Notes: a model not told the origin generated them from the sequence alone. A stretch of 6,660 bases of DNA from an uncultured Clostridia bacterium (GCA_937875885.1 CALEIO010000031.1:1-6660); one strand, 5' to 3'. Counted from the first letter of the stretch, positions 1-5,774 are shown. Numbers and translations: made by a program.

Positions 1-803
1 GGATAGTATATCTTCTTTGAATACATGTTAGATGAGAAGAAATGATTTGACAGGTGTGTTTTACCCTGTGATTCTTCTGATATATGTGCTATAATGTACT
101 TGATAATATTGAATCTGATAAGACAAAATATAAAGAGGAACAGAGGTATGAAAAAAATTTGTTTTGTAACGACTGTTCCGGGAACTTTACAGTCGTTTGT
201 GCTTCCTACTGTAAAGCAGATGCACGAAAGCGGTGAATTTGATATTTCTTTTAAAATTTCCATAACCTGAACGCTGGTTTCGGTATCGAGAGCACCTGTG
301 GGCTCATCTGCAAGAAGGATATCGGGATTGTTAACAAGTGCACGTGCAATAGCAACTCTCTGCATCTGTCCGCCCGAAAGCTGATTGGGACGCTTATGAA
401 GCTGGTCACCCAGTCCAACTTTCTGAAGAGCCTGCTTTGCTCTGAGTCTGCGCTCTTTTCGCTTTACACCTGAAATTGTAAGGGCAATCTCAACGTTTGA
501 AAGTATGGACTGGTGCTCTATCAGATTGTAACTCTGAAAAACAAAACCGATTGTATGATTGCGATAAGAATCCCAATCCCTGTCCTTATACTTCTTTGTA
601 GAAATTCCGTTGATAATCAGGTCACCGCTATCGTATCTGTCAAGACCTCCAATGATATTGAGAAGTGTTGTTTTGCCGGATCCCGAAGGGCCAAGGATAG
701 ACACAAACTCATTATCACGAAGATTAAGGGACACTTCATCAAGAGCCGTTTGCTTGAGTGACCCTGTCTGATATCGCTTACTTATATTATTGATCTGAAG
801 CAT
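1..803 (-). CDS. Truncated ABC transporter ATP-binding protein (MacB/SalX-like), frame open to the left edge
   Basis: This is the ATPase that would power a membrane exporter, probably the large ATPase-plus-FtsX-permease type common in Clostridia (antimicrobial peptide or lipid-type export). The ATG at 803 follows GGGAGG (809-814). Visible motifs are Walker [10 protein letters not shown] (residues 38-46), Q-loop Q90, signature LSGGQ (142-146), Walker B ILLADE with catalytic E167, and the D-loop ALD (171-173). True similarity stops near residue 188 (about base 241), before the H-loop (normally VTHNPE) and before any permease. The frame then continues without a stop to base 1, but that part is antisense to the glycosyltransferase fragment and promoter and is not ABC-like. 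Without the H-loop the product should not work as an ATPase. Confidence 0.8.
   Translation of the reverse strand, partial: MLQINNISKRYQTGSLKQTALDEVSLNLRDNEFVSILGPSGSGKTTLLNIIGGLDRYDSGDLIINGISTKKYKDRDWDSYRNHTIGFVFQSYNLIEHQSILSNVEIALTISGVKRKERRLRAKQALQKVGLGDQLHKRPNQLSGGQMQRVAIARALVNNPDILLADEPTGALDTETSVQVMEILKEISNSPLSCICFTVGSTNDCKVPGTVVTKQIFFIPLFLFIFCLIRFNIIKYIIAHISEESQGKTHLSNHFFSSNMYSKKIYY
87..95 (+). promoter_or_regulatory. Candidate extended -10 promoter of the glycosyltransferase fragment
   Basis: TG at 87-88 followed after one base by a perfect TATAAT at 90-95 forms an extended -10 element, predicting a start near 102 and a leader of about 45 nt before the ATG at 148. No good -35 sits at 16-18 bp spacing. 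The TTGACA at 47-52 is 37 bp away, too far to pair with it. Confidence 0.45.
148..270 (+). pseudogene. 5' fragment of a glycosyltransferase (family 4-like), truncated at a junction
   Basis: The 40-codon frame starts with ATG after an AAGAGGA ribosome site (133-139). Its first 34-35 residues ([13 protein letters not shown], then [20 protein letters not shown]) look like the first beta-alpha-beta unit of the GT-B fold in GT4-type glycosyltransferases, which transfer sugars in capsule, exopolysaccharide or glycan synthesis. The family is usually about 350-400 aa, so more than 90% is missing. After F35 the frame reads five residues that come from the antisense of the neighbouring ABC ATPase, and then meets TGA. 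Promoter, ribosome site and start are intact, but no functional enzyme can result. Family assignment rests on the N-terminal motif only, and the exact sugar-transfer role cannot be told. Confidence 0.6.
241..252. other. Rearrangement or chimera junction between two truncated genes
   Basis: Reading rightwards, the glycosyltransferase frame stays plausible through F35 (250-252). Reading leftwards, the ABC ATPase stays plausible through I187/S188 (240-245). Bases 241-252 (GATATTTCTTTT) therefore fit both parent genes, which is the pattern of a microhomology-mediated join of about 10-12 bp. Two 5' gene halves meeting tail to tail is the geometry of an inversion breakpoint. The parental sequences are not visible, so the precise breakpoint is inferred. 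Confidence 0.6.
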
Positions 804-832
804 ATATACCTCCCATTGTATTTTCTTAAACA

Positions 833-866
833 ATTATATCGTAATATATAAAATTATTAATCACAA
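833..866 (-). promoter_or_regulatory. Candidate weak promoter for the ABC ATPase gene
   Basis: On the - strand, TTGTGA (861-866) lies 17 bp upstream of TACGAT (838-843), four of six matches to each consensus box. An alternative -10, a perfect TATAAT (833-838), has no matching -35. The area is very AT-rich, so chance matches are likely. A weak core promoter would suit an activated gene. Confidence 0.3.
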
Positions 867-897
867 AGTTTATATTAAACTATAAACTAACTGTAAA
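867..897 (-). promoter_or_regulatory. Candidate response-regulator site: direct repeat plus dyad
   Basis: On the - strand TTTACAG (891-897) is followed 4 bp later by TTTATAG (880-886), giving heptamers repeating every 11 bp. This layout is typical of OmpR/PhoP-family response-regulator sites. The same stretch forms a perfect 8-bp inverted repeat, AGTTTATA (867-874) and TATAAACT (881-888). It lies 14 bp upstream of the proposed -35 box. Clostridial exporters of this kind are often controlled by two-component systems, but no such regulator is in the window. Confidence 0.3.
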
Positions 898-954
898 TTT
901 ATGCTATACACATTAATTATACCACCACAAAATGGCGAATACAATCAAATATAC

Positions 955-987
955 AGAGAAAAAGAGGGTAAGATTAAACTTACCCTC
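955..987 (-). terminator. Rho-independent terminator of the Cys-rich protein gene
   Basis: A perfect 9-bp stem, GAGGGTAAG (964-972) with CTTACCCTC (979-987), has a 6-nt loop. On the - strand it is followed by TTTTTCTCT (963 downwards). It begins 15 nt after the stop codon at 1002. There is no T-run in the + direction. Confidence 0.85.
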
Positions 988-1001
988 AAAAACGCACTAT
1001 A

Positions 1002-1850
1002 TTAATTGCAGGAGTTCTGATGTTTGCCGCATCCGCAGGAGGCAGAGGATTCACAACCGTAGTCCCCTACATTGGGAGGAAAGAACTCACTTGTGGGGAA
1101 ATCAAGCCTTGAGAAAACTTCGCAAGGATTATCCGAGGAGTTTGTGCACTCTTTCTCGGGAATGCAGAAATCATAAGAAGGCACAAGCATCTGTACATTG
1201 CGCTCGATCTGAACAATTGAGAACATACCCAATGTCACAAATACACATCTGGATGCAGTGGTTATAAACTCGCCCCCAAAGCACTGACAGATTCTGTCAG
1301 GAATTCTGCAAGGAGGATTCACAAGTGATACACAGTCACACATCTTTGCAGAAAGTGCTATTGGTTTTGCCACCTGAACAGATGCTACAGGAAGATTCTT
1401 GTGCATACAATTCTGGATATCCAAATCATCTACGGAGTAGCGGCTTGAGAACACTTTTACGCTGCCTTCGCTGCCGAAAAGAATAACTTTCTTATTAAAT
1501 ATGGACAAACCTTCTACCTGAACGGGATTTGTACCCGGTGTGCGGAAAACATCCAATGTAACGCTGAAAAAGAAGGTCATATCTACTGAATAAAAGCCTT
1601 TGTGGAAAGGAACAGGCTCCATATCTGTCAGCACAGAAATAACGTCAGCCTCTTTTATTCTGACGCTTACTGCTGTATCAATTATACATTGATCTTTCTC
1701 GGTAAAATAAACCTTAAGGTCGTTGAGACAATCCTTATCTCCACAGCTGTCATAAACACGAAGTGCATCGATGCAGACAGACTGAGAGCAGTTGCTTGTG
1801 GTATTAGCCGCAGAGGTGTTGCAGTCTGCGGAGCTGTTGAATTCTGCCAT
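1002..1850 (-). CDS. Cys-rich conserved protein of unknown function (possible sporulation protein)
   Basis: This 282-aa protein contains 20 cysteines (about 7%) and no signal peptide or membrane segment. Cysteines cluster near the N-terminus (C10, C21, C26, C36, C41, C55), in the centre (C148, C171, C173, C181, C188, C190) and at the C-terminus (C229, C235, C243, C266, C272, C274, C281, ending in CGCGKHQNSCN). A less Cys-rich core at 57-135 (SVRIKEADVISVL, FYSVDMTFFFSVTLDV, KKVILFGSEG) looks like a beta-rich domain. I recall similar sequences as hypothetical proteins in Clostridia, but no function is established. A longer frame opens at 1883, but its extra residues FGGSS merely translate the GGAGGT ribosome site (1857-1862), which sits 6 nt before the ATG at 1850, so that start is preferred. 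The sigma-K-like promoter and high Cys content would suit a spore coat or mother-cell protein; that is inference. Confidence 0.8.
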   Translation of the reverse strand: MAEFNSSADCNTSAANTTSNCSQSVCIDALRVYDSCGDKDCLNDLKVYFTEKDQCIIDTAVSVRIKEADVISVLTDMEPVPFHKGFYSVDMTFFFSVTLDVFRTPGTNPVQVEGLSIFNKKVILFGSEGSVKVFSSRYSVDDLDIQNCMHKNLPVASVQVAKPIALSAKMCDCVSLVNPPCRIPDRICQCFGGEFITTASRCVFVTLGMFSIVQIERNVQMLVPSYDFCIPEKECTNSSDNPCEVFSRLDFPTSEFFPPNVGDYGCESSASCGCGKHQNSCN

Positions 1851-1856
1851 AGAACT

Positions 1857-1862
1857 ACCTCC
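1857..1862 (-). promoter_or_regulatory. Ribosome binding site that decides the start of the Cys-rich gene
   Basis: GGAGGT on the - strand lies 6 nt upstream of the ATG at 1850, an ideal spacing. The in-frame ATG at 1883 has only AAGG 3 nt away and a GAGGAG 11 nt away. Confidence 0.75.
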
Positions 1863-1926
1863 AAAAGATATTATCTTTGCCATATACCTTAAGACTCCTC
1901 AGTCCACCAGGCACTATGACTTACTG

Positions 1927-1953
1927 TATAATATGCTAAAAGCTTTATTCCGT
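1927..1953 (-). promoter_or_regulatory. Candidate sigma-K-type promoter of the Cys-rich gene
   Basis: On the - strand AC (1952-1953), 16 nt, then CATATTATA (1927-1935) fits the Bacillus sigma-K pattern AC-N16/17-CATANNNTA. No convincing TTGACA-like -35 serves a sigma-A reading of the same region. The predicted start near 1920 gives a leader of about 70 nt. The consensus is short and clostridial sigma-K sites are less well known. Confidence 0.4.
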
Positions 1954-1957
1954 TACG

Positions 1958-1989
1958 CAAAACAGAGCACAACCGAAGCTGTGCTCTGT
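1958..1989 (-). terminator. Rho-independent terminator of pcrA
   Basis: A perfect 9-bp stem, ACAGAGCAC (1962-1970) with GTGCTCTGT (1981-1989), can be extended by one A-T pair and has an 8-10 nt loop. On the - strand a run of four T (1962-1959) follows. It starts 15 nt after the pcrA stop. The T-run is short, so read-through is possible. Confidence 0.7.
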
Positions 1990-2004
1990 ATAAATTAAGT
2001 ATTA

Positions 2005-4242
2005 TCAGATTTTTTCCATTTTGCAGAAGTTTGCCATAAGCGTCTTTGTGCCGACTTTATCGAAAGAAACTTCAAGCATAGTATCGTTACCCATTTTCTC
2101 TGCGCTGATAATCATACCCTTTCCGAATACCTTATGGAAGACATTATCTCCAACAGTAAACGAAGAATTTGAAGTTGAAGAACCTGATGTGGGTGTAACA
2201 GTTTTTTTGTTCTGCAATGCAAAGGGATCGAACTTTCTGGCTGATGAGTCTGAATGTTCAACCTGTGCAATATAAGGATTAGGACGCTTTACACCTGTAC
2301 GCTCAAGATATTCGTCTGAAATCTCCTCGCAAAAACGAGAAAGATTGTTGTGCTGGGTTGAACCGAAAAGCATTCTGCTCTGTGCATGCAGAAGATAAAG
2401 CTTTTTCTTTGCTCGGGTGATACCAACATAAGCAAGACGATGCTCCTCGTTGAGCTGGTCGGGATCATAAGCCGACTGGAACGAGGGGAATATTCCCTCT
2501 TCCATACCCGCAATGAACACCAGAGGAAACTCCAGACCCTTGGAGCTGTGGAGTGTCATCATTGTTACTGCATCTGCACCTGCATCCAGATTATCAAGGT
2601 CTGTCTGCAATGCAATTTCCTCAAGGAAAGCAGAAAGTGTTGCTTCCTCTGCATAGTCCTCCTGGAAGTTGATAATATTAGACATAAGCTCATCTACGTT
2701 CTCGATTCGCTCATCTGCATTTTCTTTCTCGGATTTAAGGAAGCTCTTATAATCTGTATGCTCAAGCACCAGATCATAAAGCTCTGCAACAGTATAGTCA
2801 CCGGAATTTGCAGCTTCGATAAGTCCATCCATCATCTGTGCAAAGGAAGAAAGCTTTGCAGATGCACGTGAAAGTTCGGGATAATCCCCTGCTCTTCTGA
2901 TGATTTCATACATACTCTCACCCAGAGCTTGGGCAATACTTTCAATCTTCTGAACAGTAGTGTCACCGATTGCACGCTTGGGCTTGTTGATAATTCTTGA
3001 AAGACGAACACCATCGCTGGGGTTATTGATAACCTGAAGATATGCAAGCATATCCTTGATTTCTTCTCTGTCAAGGAAGCGGTGTCCACCAACGATTCTG
3101 TGAGGAATTCCTGAACGGCTGAGGGCGTTTTCAATGGCATTTGACTGTGCATTCATTCTGTAAAGCACGGCAATATCTCCGAAAGATGCACCCTGTGCTA
3201 CTTTCTCAAGGATTGTTCGGGCAATGAACATACCCTCTTCTCTTTCATCATAAGCAGTGTGAAGAGTTACTTTCTCACCCTCCTCATTCTGTGTCCAGAG
3301 GGTTTTGCCCTTTCTCTGCTTGTTGTTAACAATAACATCATTTGCTGCTGCAAGAATTGTCTTGGTGCTTCTGTAATTCTGCTCAAGTCTGATTACCTGT
3401 GCACTTGCAAAAGTATGCTCAAAAGAAAGAATGTTTTCGATTGTAGCACCTCTGAAACGATAGATACTCTGGTCATCGTCACCCACAACACAAAGGTTAC
3501 GACTCTTTGCAGCAAGCATACTTACAAACTTATACTGCACACGGTTAGTATCCTGATACTCGTCCACCATAATATATCTGAACTGGTTCTGATACATTGC
3601 AAGAACATCTGGACAAGTCTCAAAAAGACGAACTGTATTGAGAAGCATATCGTCAAAATCCATAGCATTGGAATTTTTGAGATGTGTCTGATACTGGGCA
3701 TAAGCACGAGCTATGCTGATTTTTCTGCTATCGAACTTATCTGATGCTTCCTTTGCCATTTCCTCGGGAGTCTGCATCTCATCCTTTGCGGCAGAAATTG
3801 CAGAAAGAACCTGTCTGTGACCAAGAATCTTTTCATCAATATTCATAGATTTGAGGATATCCCTCATAACCTTGCGCTGATCGTCTGTATCGTAAATTGT
3901 AAAGTGAGATGTATAGCCTATACGGTCTGCAAATCTGCGCAGAATTCGGGCGCAGACAGAGTGGAAAGTTGCCGCCCAGATGTCGGCACCACTCTCGGGA
4001 ACGCTCAGACAGATTCGCTCTTTGAGTTCTCTTGCTGCCTTGTTTGTAAAGGTGATGGCAAGAATCTGCCAGGGGTTACACAAACCGCAACGAAGAATAT
4101 AAGAAATACGGTTTACAAGCACAGTTGTTTTACCGGAGCCTGCACCTGCAAGAATAAGCAGAGGGCCTTCTGTACAGAAGACTGCCTGCTGCTGCATATC
4201 GTTCATTCGTGAATAATCTTTCTTTATGCTTTCGATATCCAT
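2005..4242 (-). CDS. pcrA: ATP-dependent DNA helicase PcrA (UvrD/Rep family, SF1A)
   Basis: PcrA is a 3'-5' helicase that unwinds DNA in nucleotide-excision repair, rolling-circle replication and resolution of replication-transcription conflicts. At 745 aa it matches the usual length (about 740). Motifs in order are the Q motif (MNDMQQQAV, 13-21), Walker A GAGSGKT (33-39, K38), Ia ITFTNKAARELKER (63-76), Walker B DEYQD (227-231), III VVGDDDQSIYRFRG (252-265), IV RLEQNYRST (285-293), V TLHSSKGLEF (563-572) and VI RLAYVGITRAKKKL (602-615). Residues 695-745 form the Tudor-like tail (VGDNVFHKVFGKGMI) that binds RNA polymerase in Bacillus PcrA. A linker rich in Ser/Thr precedes it. The frame is open to an ATG at 4287, but that lies upstream of the likely transcription start and has no ribosome site. 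The ATG at 4242 has GAGGAA 6 nt away. No key residue is missing. Confidence 0.96.
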   Translation of the reverse strand: MDIESIKKDYSRMNDMQQQAVFCTEGPLLILAGAGSGKTTVLVNRISYILRCGLCNPWQILAITFTNKAARELKERICLSVPESGADIWAATFHSVCARILRRFADRIGYTSHFTIYDTDDQRKVMRDILKSMNIDEKILGHRQVLSAISAAKDEMQTPEEMAKEASDKFDSRKISIARAYAQYQTHLKNSNAMDFDDMLLNTVRLFETCPDVLAMYQNQFRYIMVDEYQDTNRVQYKFVSMLAAKSRNLCVVGDDDQSIYRFRGATIENILSFEHTFASAQVIRLEQNYRSTKTILAAANDVIVNNKQRKGKTLWTQNEEGEKVTLHTAYDEREEGMFIARTILEKVAQGASFGDIAVLYRMNAQSNAIENALSRSGIPHRIVGGHRFLDREEIKDMLAYLQVINNPSDGVRLSRIINKPKRAIGDTTVQKIESIAQALGESMYEIIRRAGDYPELSRASAKLSSFAQMMDGLIEAANSGDYTVAELYDLVLEHTDYKSFLKSEKENADERIENVDELMSNIINFQEDYAEEATLSAFLEEIALQTDLDNLDAGADAVTMMTLHSSKGLEFPLVFIAGMEEGIFPSFQSAYDPDQLNEEHRLAYVGITRAKKKLYLLHAQSRMLFGSTQHNNLSRFCEEISDEYLERTGVKRPNPYIAQVEHSDSSARKFDPFALQNKKTVTPTSGSSTSNSSFTVGDNVFHKVFGKGMIISAEKMGNDTMLEVSFDKVGTKTLMANFCKMEKI

Positions 4243-4248
4243 AATCTG

Positions 4249-4254
4249 TTCCTC
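4249..4254 (-). promoter_or_regulatory. Ribosome binding site that decides the pcrA start
   Basis: GAGGAA on the - strand lies 6 nt upstream of the ATG at 4242. The alternative in-frame ATG at 4287 has no purine-rich site in front of it. Confidence 0.75.
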
Positions 4255-4277
4255 ATCTGATATAAAATATACTGTTA

Positions 4278-4306
4278 ATTGTATCATACAAAAGGAAAAG
4301 CCGCAA
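4278..4306 (-). promoter_or_regulatory. Candidate pcrA promoter, overlapping the upstream terminator
   Basis: On the - strand TTGCGG (4301-4306), a 17-bp spacer and TACAAT (4278-4283) preceded by TGA (an extended -10) form a sigma-A-type promoter. The predicted start is near 4271, giving a leader of about 28 nt. The -35 box is part of the terminator stem of the lipoprotein gene. Confidence 0.55.
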
Positions 4307-4338
4307 CTACGTTCAAAGAAAAAAGAACATAGTTGCGG
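4291..4338 (-). terminator. Rho-independent terminator of the DUF4358 lipoprotein gene
   Basis: A 14-bp stem, CCGCAACTACGTTC (4301-4314) with GAACATAGTTGCGG (4325-4338), has one C-A mismatch and a 10-nt A-rich loop. On the - strand it is followed by CTTTTCCTTTTG. It starts 14 nt after the stop at 4353. The + direction also has a T-rich stretch (4343-4349), so it could act both ways, but no + gene ends here. Confidence 0.75.
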
Positions 4339-4352
4339 TGATATTTTTTGAC

Positions 4353-4838
4353 TTAATTAAAGAATGAATTATAGTGTGCTGATACTGTGTCAAAATCATC
4401 TGTCATAATCAGACATACAAAATTACCATTTTGCTCAACAGAGCACTCATTTACAATCGCAAGGAGATCTGCTGAATAGCTTGCACAAAGATCTCTCTGT
4501 GAGTGATATCTGACATCCAAAGCGTCATAAACACGCTTTGCAGCGTCACTGTCCACTGCTTCAACAAAAATGAATTCTGTAATATCTGTGGCAGAATTCA
4601 GTGTGGTTTCAGCAGCAAACTGCTTTACATCTGCAGGTGCAATATTGTAATAAAGCTCTAGAGTATCTTTATCCTCAATTGTGAGCATATCCGACTCGGC
4701 AACATCGAACTCTGCATTTACAGAGGATAAAACATCAGAAAGAATAACATCTTTTGGTGCACTCTGACCACATGCGAAAAGTGCAAAAACCATAATCAGA
4801 CAAATTAACACAGAAATAACAGAAACAGATTTTCTCAT
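4353..4838 (-). CDS. DUF4358-type lipoprotein
   Basis: A small 161-aa predicted surface lipoprotein. The N-terminus has the basic MRK, a hydrophobic stretch (residues 5-20) and a lipobox-like LFAC with the lipidated cysteine at C23. Phe at -2 is a little unusual. The mature part is acidic and fits the DUF4358 pattern: an LSDVLSSV opening, a LEDK...ELYYNIAPADVKQF-type middle, an ITEFIFVEAVDSDAAKRV strand-helix and a FVCLIMTDD strand near the end. DUF4358 proteins are common in Clostridia; no function is known to me. The frame is open upstream to 4973, but the ATG at 4838 has a GGGGG-rich site (4846-4850) 7 nt away, and the region above it holds the promoter and a terminator. It is a single-gene unit between two terminators. 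Confidence 0.75.
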   Translation of the reverse strand: MRKSVSVISVLICLIMVFALFACGQSAPKDVILSDVLSSVNAEFDVAESDMLTIEDKDTLELYYNIAPADVKQFAAETTLNSATDITEFIFVEAVDSDAAKRVYDALDVRYHSQRDLCASYSADLLAIVNECSVEQNGNFVCLIMTDDFDTVSAHYNSFFN

Positions 4839-4869
4839 ACATATTCCCCCTGATAAATAGATTATAAAT

Positions 4870-4898
4870 ATTATAATCCTATGCCAAAAGAATGTCAA
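4870..4898 (-). promoter_or_regulatory. Consensus sigma-A promoter of the lipoprotein gene
   Basis: On the - strand a perfect TTGACA (4893-4898), a 17-bp spacer and a perfect TATAAT (4870-4875) predict a start near 4863, 25 nt before the ATG. This is the strongest promoter in the window and suggests steady high transcription. Confidence 0.85.
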
Positions 4899-4904
4899 TT
4901 TATG

Positions 4905-4944
4905 AATAAAAAAGAAATCTCCAAGATTCATTATCTTGGAGATT
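4905..4944 (-). terminator. Rho-independent terminator downstream of the TetR gene
   Basis: A perfect 12-bp stem, AATCTCCAAGAT (4916-4927) with ATCTTGGAGATT (4933-4944), has a 5-nt loop. On the - strand it is followed by TTTCTTTTTTATT. It lies 115 nt after the TetR stop and just upstream of the lipoprotein promoter, so it separates the two units. Confidence 0.85.
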
Positions 4945-5014
4945 GATGTAAAGGTAACGCAAGATTGATACAAGAAAGACTTATACTTTGAGACAGCGAA
5001 TAATGTCTTGCACG

Positions 5015-5055
5015 GGTTTCAAAATTATGACTGATTTGTAAAAAGGTTTCAAAAT
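5015..5055. repeat. Short direct repeat, two copies 30 bp apart
   Basis: GGTTTCAAAAT occurs at 5015-5025 and at 5045-5055, in the 3' untranslated stretch after the TetR gene. The intervening 19 bp are AT-rich and otherwise unremarkable. Role unknown. Confidence 0.5.
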
Positions 5056-5059
5056 CATA

Positions 5060-5611
5060 TTACATAACCTTGAAAAAGTATTCCGTTATAGATTCAGGAG
5101 TTTCTTTCATATCATTTTTTATCCACCAACGTATTGCTTCCACAAAGGTTGATACGATGTGGTTTTTCCAAAAAGGTAACGGAATGTTTTTGTCCCTTTT
5201 TGATTCAAATAAAGCAAGCTGTTCTTCTACAAGAATTTCAATGTTAGAACGGAAATATCTTAAAAACAATTCATTGTTTTGAGAAGATAACAATGTTAAG
5301 ATATTGTTATCGTTTTTCTGTAAGTGTTGTAATAAATGCAAAAAAACAGACTCGGAGCATTCGCACTCAAAAATGTGCTTATGATCGTGCCCACTATTGT
5401 TTTCAGTATCAAAAATATGGCAAAATAATTCCTCGCAAAATTCTTTTAGCAAAAAATCTTTGGTTTCAAAGTGAGAGTAAAATGTAGCCCTACCAACATC
5501 AGCATTGCCGATAATTTCACCAACGGTTATTTGATTAAAATCTTTTTTTGAAAGCAGTTCTGTAAACGCTTTGAAAATTGCTTCCCGTGTTTTTCTTTGT
5601 CTTCTATCCAT
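5060..5611 (-). CDS. TetR/AcrR-family transcriptional regulator, probably of the adjacent CDF transporter
   Basis: A 183-aa dimeric DNA-binding regulator. The N-terminal TetR domain spans about residues 7-55: RKTREAIFKAFTELL, then the helix-turn-helix ITVGEIIGNADVGRATFYSHF (28-48) and KDFLLKEF. The C-terminal region (80-183) resembles the TetR_C_8-type domain (ILTLLSSQNNELFLRYF, FVEAIRWWI). A His/Cys cluster, GHDHKHIFECEC (74-85: H75, H77, H79, C83, C85), with C59, C64, H65, H92 and H96 nearby, could bind a metal. The frame opens at 5683, but the ATG at 5611 has GGAGAA (5617-5622) 5 nt away and aligns with the usual TetR start. It is transcribed divergently from the CDF gene, which is its likely target. 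Its codons are markedly AT-rich against pcrA. Family assignment is firm; metal sensing is inference. Confidence 0.88.
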   Translation of the reverse strand: MDRRQRKTREAIFKAFTELLSKKDFNQITVGEIIGNADVGRATFYSHFETKDFLLKEFCEELFCHIFDTENNSGHDHKHIFECECSESVFLHLLQHLQKNDNNILTLLSSQNNELFLRYFRSNIEILVEEQLALFESKRDKNIPLPFWKNHIVSTFVEAIRWWIKNDMKETPESITEYFFKVM

Positions 5612-5673
5612 ATTGGTTCTCCGTACAATTTTTAAGATTTGTTCAATAATGAATAAATCAGTAATATCGTATG

Positions 5674-5701
5674 TTGAAATCAAAATCGATTCTGATACAA
5701 T
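5674..5701 (+). promoter_or_regulatory. Candidate promoter of the CDF transporter gene
   Basis: TTGAAA (5674-5679), a 16-bp spacer and TACAAT (5696-5701) with TG at 5693-5694 (extended -10) give a start near 5708 and a leader of about 67 nt. The leader crosses the promoter proposed for the TetR gene on the other strand. Confidence 0.55.
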
Positions 5702-5745
5702 TATTACCGAACAATATGTTCAATAACAAACTTATTGTATCAGAA
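5690..5745. repeat. 12-bp inverted repeat carrying the two opposed -10 boxes
   Basis: TTCTGATACAAT (5690-5701) is repeated exactly in inverted form, ATTGTATCAGAA (5734-5745), with 32 bp between. Each arm contains the extended -10 element TGATACAAT for one strand. It could also serve as a pair of regulator half-sites. Confidence 0.85.
5709..5721. promoter_or_regulatory. Candidate operator between the facing TetR and CDF promoters
   Basis: GAACAATATGTTC has perfect 5-bp arms (GAACA/TGTTC) around ATA. It lies between the two -10 boxes and next to both predicted start sites (about 5708 + and 5728 -), where a bound TetR dimer would hinder both promoters. Arms are short for a TetR operator, so the true site may be wider. 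Confidence 0.4.
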
Positions 5746-5762
5746 ATGAATATGTTAGTCAA
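5734..5762 (-). promoter_or_regulatory. Candidate promoter of the TetR gene
   Basis: On the - strand TTGACT (5757-5762), a 17-bp spacer and TACAAT (5734-5739) preceded by TGA form an extended -10 promoter. The start is predicted near 5728. The -35 box lies directly beside the ribosome site of the CDF gene (5764-5770). Confidence 0.6.
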
Positions 5763-5774
5763 CGGGAGGATTTT

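Noticed and set aside
47..52. Perfect TTGACA as a -35 box for the glycosyltransferase
   Set aside because: The only good -10 (90-95) is 37 bp away, and no acceptable -10 lies at 16-18 bp.
35..78. Imperfect inverted repeat (AGAAGAA ... TTCTTCT with inner ACAGG/CCTGT) as a terminator or riboswitch
   Set aside because: There is no T-run, the internal loops are asymmetric, and no conserved RNA motif is recognisable.
932..1267. Open + strand frame of 111 codons
   Set aside because: It lies antisense to the Cys-rich gene and spans that gene's terminator, with no ribosome site and low-complexity basic composition.
2386..4212. Several + strand frames of 130-160 codons across pcrA
   Set aside because: All are antisense to a full-length helicase with every motif intact; their translations are Cys/Ile/Leu-rich antisense products.
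4839..4973. Longer lipoprotein start at 4973
   Set aside because: The extension would translate across a strong terminator hairpin and the consensus promoter, and would put the signal peptide in the middle of the protein.
5015..5055. Repeat pair as a CRISPR array
   Set aside because: Only two 11-bp copies, too short and too few, and no cas genes nearby.
5612..5683. Longer TetR start at 5683
   Set aside because: There is no ribosome site at 5683. The extra 24 residues precede the normal TetR N-terminus, and ATG 5611 has GGAGAA well placed.
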